A program made the translations under genes and the position numbers. The notes beneath the pieces are model-generated. The model was given only the letters and a program-made list of their open reading frames with translations. It was not told the origin of the DNA and searched no databases. From positions 1 through 6,473 of the forward strand of contig CAAGDZ010000328.1 in NCBI GenBank assembly GCA_900768735.1: DNA of 6,473 nt. Direction: 5' to 3'. How positions within the stretch are numbered: the stretch's first letter is position 1; every line of letters begins with the position of its first letter. Below, piece after piece: positions 1 to 5,477 of this stretch. The stretch comes from Oscillospiraceae bacterium. GTDB lineage: Bacteria > Bacillota > Clostridia > Oscillospirales > Ruminococcaceae.

Positions 1-2
1 CT

Positions 3-31
3 ATTATACTAAATCCGAGCGGCGATTTCAA
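3..31 (-). promoter_or_regulatory. Divergent sigma-A-type promoter firing left out of the window
   Basis: On the minus strand the sequence reads TTGAAA (bases 31-26), a 17-nt spacer, then TATAAT (bases 8-3). This is a perfect -10 hexamer, a 5/6 -35 hexamer and ideal spacing. The start site would fall just beyond the left edge, so a gene transcribed leftward probably begins outside the window. This makes bases 32 to about 125 a shared control region between two divergent units. The match is seen directly; activity is inferred. Confidence 0.6.
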
Positions 32-62
32 GTCCTTTTATAATTTTTAGGCAAGATTAAAA

Positions 63-101
63 TGTACAAACTGTACAAATAAAGCGGGTGTAATTTGTAC
101 A
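63..101. promoter_or_regulatory. Cluster of three TGTACA boxes, possible operator
   Basis: The palindromic hexamer TGTACA occurs at 63-68, 72-77 and 96-101; the last is embedded in the 8-bp palindrome TTGTACAA (95-102). They lie upstream of the leftward promoter's -35 and upstream of the possible rightward promoter at 125-153. Three copies of one palindromic hexamer in 39 bp suggest binding by a dimeric regulator. The regulator is unknown, and AT-rich intergenic DNA makes chance occurrence possible. Confidence 0.35.
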
Positions 102-124
102 ATTCGTTTATTTTTCAAAAAGTG

Positions 125-153
125 TAGAAAAAAGGGCAAAAAAATGATAAAAT
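125..153 (+). promoter_or_regulatory. Possible rightward promoter P1 with extended -10
   Basis: TAGAAA (125-130, 4/6 to the -35 consensus), a 17-nt spacer, and TAAAAT (148-153, 5/6 to the -10 consensus) preceded by TG at 145-146, an extended -10. A-tracts at 117-121, 128-133 and 138-144 overlap it. If used, transcription would start near 160 and give a leader of about 380 nt running through the G/C-rich element and the 66-bp repeats before the gene at 540. This competes with the closer candidate at 442-471. Confidence 0.4.
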
Positions 154-170
154 TATATTAGTTATCGATT

Positions 171-260
171 GGTGTACCCGAACCCACCTAACCCTACATA
201 ACCCCTAACACCCTGCCCCAACGGGGGAAAAGGGGGGGGGCGGGGGCTTTGCCCCTGCGA
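171..260. repeat. G/C-tract intergenic element A, related to the element at 5349-5446
   Basis: Non-coding stretch. The left part (177-219) carries regularly spaced CCC tracts; the right part carries G runs (223-227, nine G at 232-240, 242-246). Short hairpins are visible: CCCC-AAC-GGGG (216-226) and GGGGC-TTT-GCCCC (243-255). Reverse-complementing 5349-5446 gives a similar order of blocks: a C-rich run around ACACCCT, a G-rich run, then a GGGCT...GCCCCTG.GACCCT block. I read the two as diverged copies of one dispersed element in opposite orientation. Short open frames here are by-products of base composition. Confidence 0.5.
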
Positions 261-397
261 CCCTGCACGGATGCGGGGGTATGCGCCCAGGGCGTTGCAC
301 GACGCAACGCTATAAAAGCGCATGAACCCTGCACGGATGCGGGGGTATGCGCCCAGAGCGTTGCACGACGCAACGCTATAAAAGCGCATGAACCCTG
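261..397. repeat. Two tandem copies of a 66-bp hairpin-bearing repeat
   Basis: Copy 1 is 261-326 and copy 2 is 327-392. They differ at a single base (G291 versus A357), and a third unit begins with CCCTG at 393-397 before diverging. Each unit contains a perfect 7-bp stem GCGTTGC/GCAACGC around a 5-nt loop (292-310 and 358-376). An outer inverted repeat ATGCGC/GCGCAT encloses it (281-286 with 318-323 in copy 1). CCCTG/CAGGG (261-265 with 288-292) also pairs in copy 1 and is broken by the copy 2 substitution. There are no spacers, so this is not a CRISPR array. Because 66 is divisible by 3 the repeat stays open in several frames, but I do not consider it coding. Confidence 0.9.
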
Positions 398-539
398 TTT
401 CGGGAGTTCTCCCAAACCACATTTTGGCTTTGTGGCAGGACTTGTCGTGGTTTCTATCTAAACAGTATATTTTATGCCTTACGGCATACTGAGATATTTT
501 TCGGATATTACGCGCCGTTTGCGCTGAAAGGAAAACAAA
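398..539. other. Leader region before the adaptor gene
   Basis: Non-coding. It contains GGGA-GTTC-TCCC (402-413), a 7-bp inverted repeat AAACCAC/GTGGTTT (414-420 with 447-453), and a compact hairpin TATGCC-TTAC-GGCATA (473-488) near the predicted start of the proximal promoter. I recognise no known riboswitch or T-box. The first hairpin has no following U-tract, so I do not call a terminator. Confidence 0.45.
442..471 (+). promoter_or_regulatory. Possible proximal promoter P2 for the operon
   Basis: TTGTCG (442-447, 4/6 to the -35 consensus), an 18-nt spacer, and TATATT (466-471, 5/6 to the -10 consensus). The predicted start near 478-480 would leave a 5' leader of about 60 nt before the ATG at 540, with the TATGCC/GGCATA hairpin at its very beginning. 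The -35 lies within or just after the repeat-rich block, so that block might supply or disturb the promoter. Consensus match only. Confidence 0.4.
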
Positions 540-1520
540 ATGAAGCGAAAACTCTCATATATCGCGGCTTTTGCCGCACTGTGCACCGCAGCTTCCACAC
601 TTACCGGCTGCTACTTCTTTCCCGAGGAGGAAAAGCTGCTAGACCCGCCGGTGCTTAAAGTAGAGGATGTTACATATTCTACCTACAAGGCGGTAAAGAA
701 AACCATTGTAAACAAGGCAACCGCGACCGGCTACTGCGTGTCCGAGGTACAGCAGGACTGTATGTTCAAGGAGCGCGACGGCAAGCTGAAAACGATTTAC
801 GTCAAGGCGGGCGACACCGTGAAGGAGGGCGACCTTATTGCGGAGTACGACACCGGCGACCTTGAATATGAGCTTAGGACGCAGGAGCTTAAGGTTCAGC
901 AGGCGGAAATCACCTACAACGCGAGCGGCTCGGAGACCGACAGACTACAGCTTGAAATAGAGAAAAACACGCTTGCGCAGTATCAGAACGAATACGACGG
1001 CTCAAAGCTGTACGCGCCGTGCGACGGACTTGTGAGCTTTGCCGAGAGGATAAAGGCGGGTACGACCGTTGACGCGTACAAGGTCATAGCTACGATAATA
1101 GACCCAGACAAAATCTATATCAAGGCTACGGTAACCGACGAGAAGAAATTTTCCAAAGGGCAGACCGTCACTATTACGATTGACGGCGACGACTATGAGG
1201 GTACTATAGTAAAGACCCCGCTTGAAGCGAAGGAACAGGGCGACGAGGACACGACCTCGATATACGCCGAGTTCAATGGTGCGCTCCCGAGCTTTACAAA
1301 GGTGGGTACGGTTGCGGATATATCCTATATAAAGGAGCAGGCTCAGGACGCTATAGTAATACCGAAATACCTTGTAAAGACCCTTTCGGGACAGGATTAT
1401 GTTCAGGTATTCAAGAACGGCGAGAAAACCGAGGTAAACGTTGAGCTCGGTATTTCAAACGCGACCGAAGTACAGATACTCTCGGGACTTTCCGAGGGCG
1501 ACGAGGTCGTAGTAAAATAA
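540..1520 (+). CDS. Lipoprotein membrane-fusion (adaptor) protein of an efflux ABC system
   Basis: A 326-residue HlyD/MacA/YknX-type periplasmic adaptor homologue. The N-terminus has Lys/Arg, a hydrophobic stretch (about 7-20) and lipobox L-T-G-C with Cys24 as the predicted lipidated residue, so it should be anchored to the outer face of the membrane. A biotinyl-lipoyl-like half domain is seen around 78-110 (GKLKTIYVKAGDTVKEGD), then a short helical hairpin (about 112-152), the second lipoyl half (about 157-190, YAPCDGLVSFAER then a KAGTTV turn), and beta-barrel/membrane-proximal parts to a typical end, LSEGDEVVVK. The hairpin is short, as expected where no outer-membrane channel is contacted. 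AAAGGA at 527-532 supports the ATG. It precedes its permease by 47 nt, and the pairing is characteristic of MacAB/YknXYZ-like exporters. Substrate unknown. Confidence 0.88.
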   Translation: MKRKLSYIAAFAALCTAASTLTGCYFFPEEEKLLDPPVLKVEDVTYSTYKAVKKTIVNKATATGYCVSEVQQDCMFKERDGKLKTIYVKAGDTVKEGDLIAEYDTGDLEYELRTQELKVQQAEITYNASGSETDRLQLEIEKNTLAQYQNEYDGSKLYAPCDGLVSFAERIKAGTTVDAYKVIATIIDPDKIYIKATVTDEKKFSKGQTVTITIDGDDYEGTIVKTPLEAKEQGDEDTTSIYAEFNGALPSFTKVGTVADISYIKEQAQDAIVIPKYLVKTLSGQDYVQVFKNGEKTEVNVELGISNATEVQILSGLSEGDEVVVK

Positions 1521-1567
1521 GAGCTTATCCGTAAAGCGGATTTTGATTATAAGAAGGATTTTCAGAT

Positions 1568-4333
1568 ATGTTTACCTTACTCTGGCGCAAAATGCGCAAC
1601 ACCAAATGGATGGTGCTGTGCCTGTTCATCGGTTTTCTGATGGCGGCGGGCATGATGAGCACCATACCGATATATATGGACGCTTCGCTTCAGCGTATGC
1701 TGATAAAGGATATGGAGCAGTACCAGCTCGACACCGGCAAGTTTCCGGGTCAGTATTCGGTCACAAAGCAAATGCAGATAGATACCGATACGCAGGCACA
1801 GCTGAATCTTATAAACGATATTGAGTCAAAGGCAGACTCGCGCGTGTCCGCTATAGGCATCTCACCCGAGCAGAAGAAGACCACGCTCGTTGACGACTGC
1901 CTGTACATAGTAAACGGCGAAAAGGACGGAGCAGACCTCACCACCCGCTTAAAGCTTGTCGGCATGACCGGATTTATCGACCATATAAAGCTCAGCCGCG
2001 GCGAGATGCCCTCGCCTACACCAGTAGACGGCGTTTATCAGGGTCTTGCCTCGGAGGAGGCGCTTAAAATACTCGGCATAAACATAGGCACAAAGTACAA
2101 GGTTATTTCCCTTGATACCTCAGTTGAGCCGTACTATGTCGAGATAACCGGCGTGTACGAGCAGCTGACCGACAACGACAGCTACTGGGCGGAGACGATG
2201 GACTCGTATCTGAATGCGATTTTCCTCGATTTCGACCTTGTAAAAAACGACCTTATACCGTTAGAGCGGTTCAATATAATAAACCTTTCGCGCAGATATG
2301 CGCTCGACTATCAGTCGCTTGATATGAACAGAATCGCCGATGTGACGGCACAGCTTGACTACGACCAGACCTTCTATTCGCAAAACGGCTATGTAAACGA
2401 GTTCGGCGTATCGGATATTATCCGCGCCTACACCGAGCGTGCCGAAAAGCTGACGAGAATACTGTGGATATTGCAGATACCAGCGATGGTTATGCTCGCA
2501 TTCTATCTGTTTATGGTGTCACAGCTGAACGTTGACCGCGAGCGAAACGAGATAGCCGTGTTCAAGAGCCGCGGCGCAAGCTCGCTTCAGATATTCGGTC
2601 TGTATGCGGCGCAGTCGGCGGTACTCGGACTTGTGACGCTTGTTGTCGCGCCGTTTATCGGACTAGTGCTGTGCCAGTTCCTCGGCGTATCAAACGGATT
2701 TCTTGAATTTGTAAACCGCACGGGAATAGCCGCGAAAATAACCGGCGTCAGCGTGATATATGCCCTGCTTGCGGTTGTGGTATTCTTTGTTACCACGATG
2801 ATACCGATTATCCCCGCGTCAAAGCTGACTATCGTACAGTACAAGCAGAGCCGCACAAAGGTTGTAAAGATGTCACTGTGGGAAAAATGCGGAATAGACA
2901 TTATCCTGCTTGCGGTGTCCTTCGGATTTTTGTACTATTATTCATTACAGCTGACAAACTCGATCGCTGACGGCACATTTGCCGCTACCGGCGAAATCGA
3001 CCCGCTGCTGTTTATCTTCTCTACTCTGATGATACTCGGCTTCGGTCTGCTGTTTATAAGGGTCTACCCCTATCTTTTAAAGCTGATTTATTTCATCGGC
3101 CGCCCGTTCTGGTCGCCGTCGCAGTATATGGCAATAACTACCGTCTGTCGCTCACAGGGCGGAAAAGAGCGGTTTTTAATGCTGTTTTTAGTTATCACCT
3201 TCTCCTTCGGGCTGTTTTCGGCGAATACCGCGCGTGCTATCAACAATAATATCAGCGACAGGATTTATTACGAAAACGGCGCGGATGTGACTATCACAGA
3301 GTTCGCGATGTCTACCTCGGAGGAGGGCGAGAGCAGCACCTTTGTGGAGACGGATTTTTCGCGGTATGAAAATCTTGCCGGCGTAAAAATTGCTACAAGG
3401 GTACTGATAAACGACAATGTAAAGCTGAAAAACGGCAAAAAGAGCAACGACCTTACGCTTATGGCTATCGAGCCGGATAAATTCGCGCAGACAGCGTGGT
3501 TCAGAAATGATTTGCTGCCTATCCATTGGTGGAACTACTGCAACGCGCTTGTAGAGAGCCGCTCTGGAGTTATTATCTCATCGGGACTTGCCGAGCACGC
3601 GGGTGTAAATCAGGGCGATGTGATTACGCTCAAATGGGCGGGAAATGACAACCTCGACGCCACGGTAATGGCAATTGTCGATTACTGGCCGGGTCTTAAC
3701 CCGAACGAGTGCGACTTTGCGGTCATGAACTACAGCTATGTACGCGCAAGAACAGAGCTTGAGCCGTATCAGATATGGCTTAAGATGGCGGACGGTGCGA
3801 CCAGCGAGGCGCTGTATGAAAGCATAACGGAATCAAGACTTCCGATAGAAACGATAACCGACAGCTCACAGCAGCTTATTGCGGCTAAGACAGACCCGTC
3901 GCTTCAGGGTATGAACGGTGCGCTGACTCTCGGCTTTATCATAATCATGATAATGACCATTATAGGATTTTTGATATACTGGATTCTGTCAATCAAGGGA
4001 CGAAACTTACAGTTCGGTATTCTGCGCGCTATGGGTGTGTCGTTTAAGGAAATAATCGGCATACTCGGCTATGAGCAGATACTGGTATCCGGCGTGTCTA
4101 TCGCGTGTGCGTTTATTATCGGCGGCGTGGTAAGCGATTTGTTCGTGCCGCTGTTCCAGAATATGTATGATGTAAACGACCAGATTCCCCCGTTCAGGGT
4201 TGCGGCTATGCAGAGCGACTATATCAAAATGTATATACTCATCGGCATAATGCTGCTCGGCGGCTTTGCTATACTCGGTGCGATAATACGCAAGATAAAC
4301 ATAAACAAGGCGCTGAAGCTCGGTGAGGACTGA
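1568..4333 (+). CDS. Large FtsX/MacB-type ABC transporter permease
   Basis: A 921-residue integral membrane protein with two FtsX-like modules. Predicted helices: about 14-36, then after a large extracytoplasmic domain (37-297) 298-320, 340-372, 392-416, 442-461, 478-500 and 535-553; after a second extracytoplasmic domain (about 556-785) 786-809, 836-858 and 884-907. The cytoplasmic coupling signature appears twice: RNEIAVFKSRGASSLQIF (326-343) and RNLQFGILRAMGVSFKEI (812-829), the expected contacts for an ATPase. There is no nucleotide-binding domain in the protein. AAGGA at 1554-1558 sits 9 nt before the ATG. With the upstream adaptor it should form an export or mechanotransmission complex of the MacB/YknZ class. 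The duplicated layout and length resemble large Firmicutes FtsX permeases. The ATPase partner is not in the window, so substrate and direction are open. Confidence 0.88.
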   Translation: MFTLLWRKMRNTKWMVLCLFIGFLMAAGMMSTIPIYMDASLQRMLIKDMEQYQLDTGKFPGQYSVTKQMQIDTDTQAQLNLINDIESKADSRVSAIGISPEQKKTTLVDDCLYIVNGEKDGADLTTRLKLVGMTGFIDHIKLSRGEMPSPTPVDGVYQGLASEEALKILGINIGTKYKVISLDTSVEPYYVEITGVYEQLTDNDSYWAETMDSYLNAIFLDFDLVKNDLIPLERFNIINLSRRYALDYQSLDMNRIADVTAQLDYDQTFYSQNGYVNEFGVSDIIRAYTERAEKLTRILWILQIPAMVMLAFYLFMVSQLNVDRERNEIAVFKSRGASSLQIFGLYAAQSAVLGLVTLVVAPFIGLVLCQFLGVSNGFLEFVNRTGIAAKITGVSVIYALLAVVVFFVTTMIPIIPASKLTIVQYKQSRTKVVKMSLWEKCGIDIILLAVSFGFLYYYSLQLTNSIADGTFAATGEIDPLLFIFSTLMILGFGLLFIRVYPYLLKLIYFIGRPFWSPSQYMAITTVCRSQGGKERFLMLFLVITFSFGLFSANTARAINNNISDRIYYENGADVTITEFAMSTSEEGESSTFVETDFSRYENLAGVKIATRVLINDNVKLKNGKKSNDLTLMAIEPDKFAQTAWFRNDLLPIHWWNYCNALVESRSGVIISSGLAEHAGVNQGDVITLKWAGNDNLDATVMAIVDYWPGLNPNECDFAVMNYSYVRARTELEPYQIWLKMADGATSEALYESITESRLPIETITDSSQQLIAAKTDPSLQGMNGALTLGFIIIMIMTIIGFLIYWILSIKGRNLQFGILRAMGVSFKEIIGILGYEQILVSGVSIACAFIIGGVVSDLFVPLFQNMYDVNDQIPPFRVAAMQSDYIKMYILIGIMLLGGFAILGAIIRKININKALKLGED

Positions 4334-4352
4334 TACAAGGAGTTATTCTCAA

Positions 4353-4583
4353 ATGGAAACAATGCTGAAAATATTCGGTGCGGCGCGGTTTTTTCTGGCG
4401 GGCGGCGCAATTGTAGCTGCGGTAGTCGGTATGAGTATGCAGTATAACGCGGCATATATAGCCTGCATAATATTGATTTTGCTGACGGTTGCCGCCGATG
4501 TAGCCGTGCTTATTCTTCAAAGAAAGCTGAATATACCGGTAAAATATCACGAGAATATATTTAAATTCAAGAAACGGAAATAG
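4353..4583 (+). CDS. Small two-helix membrane protein, unknown function
   Basis: A 76-residue protein with two predicted membrane segments (about 7-29 and 33-56), a short polar turn between them, and a very basic tail ending KFKKRK, which favours both termini in the cytoplasm. I do not recognise the family. I place the start at ATG 4353 because AAGGAG (4337-4342) lies 10 nt upstream. An in-frame GTG at 4323 would add ten residues but overlaps the permease end and has no evident ribosome site. A second ATG at 4362 is also possible. It starts 19 nt after the permease stop and ends 2 nt before the next gene, so it is co-transcribed. It could be an accessory subunit of the transporter, but that rests on position alone. 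Confidence 0.65.
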   Translation: METMLKIFGAARFFLAGGAIVAAVVGMSMQYNAAYIACIILILLTVAADVAVLILQRKLNIPVKYHENIFKFKKRK

Positions 4584-4585
4584 CT

Positions 4586-5332
4586 ATGCAGAAGATAATG
4601 GGCTATATCAGAAAGGCGTGTCAGGAGTTTGACCTGATACAAAGCGGCGACAAAGTTGCGGTCGGCGTATCGGGCGGAAAGGACAGCCTTGTGCTGCTCG
4701 CGGGACTTGCGGGTATGCGCCGCTTTGCGGAGTTTTCGTATGATATTGTCGCGGTGACGTTAGACCCCGGCTTTAACGGACAGCAGAACAACTATGACGA
4801 GGTTGGCGAGCTGTGCGAGCGGCTCGGTGTGCCGTTTAAGCTTATTCACACCAATATCGGTGAAATAGTGTTTGATATACGAAAAGAGGCTAATCCCTGT
4901 TCGCTGTGCGCCAAGATGCGGCGCGGGGCGCTGCATGACGCGGCACTCGCTGAGGGGTGCAACAAGATTGCGCTCGGACATCACAAGGACGATGTGATAG
5001 AGACCTTTATCATGAACCTTTTCAAAGAGGGCAGAATCGGCTGTTTTTCGCCAAAGACCTACCTTTCAAGAAAGGACATAACCGTAATACGGCCGCTTGT
5101 GTTTGCACCTGAGGGACAGGTTATTTCCTGCTGTAAGAGAAATAATCTTAATGTGGTAAAATCCGTCTGCCCCGCCGACAAGAACACCGTGCGGCAGCAG
5201 ACAAAGGAATTTTTAGCCGATATGGAGAAAAAGGACAGAGGCTTTAAGCTGAGGCTTTTTACGGCGCTGAGGAAAAGCGGTGTAAACGGCTGGGGGTATA
5301 AAGCCACAGATGTTGATTTACGTAATGAATAA
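4586..5332 (+). CDS. TtcA-family PP-loop ATPase, probable tRNA 2-thiolation enzyme
   Basis: A 248-residue cytosolic protein of the N-type ATP pyrophosphatase fold. The PP-loop SGGKDS is at 29-34, so the enzyme would adenylate its substrate before sulfur transfer. NPCSLCAKMRRG (103-114) supplies Cys105 and Cys108, and Cys195 (in VCPADK) is a candidate third ligand, the arrangement that holds the [4Fe-4S] cluster of TtcA, which makes 2-thiocytidine at position 32 of tRNA. GHHKDDVIET (131-140) is the second family signature. There are no zinc-finger cysteine pairs at the ends, which argues against TtuA/NcsA. It is shorter than E. coli TtcA (311 residues). Only a weak purine-rich site (GGAAA, 4576-4580) precedes the ATG, and the upstream stop is 2 nt away, so translational coupling is likely. 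The family call is strong; the exact modified base is inferred. Confidence 0.82.
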   Translation: MQKIMGYIRKACQEFDLIQSGDKVAVGVSGGKDSLVLLAGLAGMRRFAEFSYDIVAVTLDPGFNGQQNNYDEVGELCERLGVPFKLIHTNIGEIVFDIRKEANPCSLCAKMRRGALHDAALAEGCNKIALGHHKDDVIETFIMNLFKEGRIGCFSPKTYLSRKDITVIRPLVFAPEGQVISCCKRNNLNVVKSVCPADKNTVRQQTKEFLADMEKKDRGFKLRLFTALRKSGVNGWGYKATDVDLRNE

Positions 5333-5348
5333 TTAGTATACAACATTG

Positions 5349-5446
5349 TTATGGGGTTTGGGGCAAGGTCCCACGGAGGGTCACAGGGGCGCCAGCCCAC
5401 GATTTCTCCCCATTTCCCTGGGGAAAGGGTGTAAGGGGGATTGGGG
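5349..5446. repeat. G/C-rich intergenic element B, inverted relative of element A
   Basis: Fills most of the 145-nt gap between the PP-loop gene and the next gene. It is G-rich on this strand and contains TTTCC-CTGG-GGAAA (5413-5426). Its reverse complement resembles the element at 171-265, sharing an ACACCCT block and a GCCCCTG.GACCCT block in the same order. It is flanked by similar sequences ATACAACATTG (5338-5348) and ATACATATTG (5448-5457), possibly a target duplication or chance. No U-tract follows the hairpin, so it is not a standard intrinsic terminator. The open minus-strand frame across it is a shadow. Confidence 0.5.
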
Positions 5447-5463
5447 AATACATATTGATTTCA

Positions 5464-5470
5464 AGAGGTG
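5464..5470 (+). promoter_or_regulatory. Ribosome binding site that fixes the TTG start
   Basis: AGAGGTG at 5464-5470 lies 7 nt before TTG 5478. The first in-frame ATG falls at codon 43, immediately before the DYD motif, and would delete the glycine-loop strand, so the TTG is the only start giving an intact fold. Confidence 0.7.
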
Positions 5471-5477
5471 ACGGTTT

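Noticed and set aside
292..310. Integron attC-like site suggested by the GCGTT/AACGC arms
   Set aside because: The sequence does not fit GTTRRRY at the core (GTTGCAC has C at a purine position), and there is no integrase or cassette structure.
261..397. CRISPR array
   Set aside because: The units are directly adjacent with no spacers, and there are only two copies.
162..461. Open frames on both strands through the upstream region (minus 162-422 and 194-415, plus 249-461)
   Set aside because: They exist because the 66-bp repeat is a multiple of three and the flanks are G/C tracts; the encoded peptides are internally duplicated and low complexity, and I saw no convincing ribosome sites.
1543..1824. 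93-residue plus-strand frame overlapping the permease start
   Set aside because: It is out of frame with the permease, which has the better ribosome site and clear membrane-helix and FtsX signatures.
2587..3526. Minus-strand frames at 2587-2901 and 3188-3526
   Set aside because: Antisense shadows of the permease coding sequence with no recognisable domains.
4219..5400. Minus-strand frames at 4219-4455, 4269-4550, 4760-4984 and 5059-5400
   Set aside because: Shadows of the small membrane protein and the PP-loop gene, which have coherent family motifs on the plus strand.
5413..5426. Intrinsic terminator after the PP-loop gene
   Set aside because: The hairpin is short and is followed by GGGTGTAAGG rather than a T-tract.
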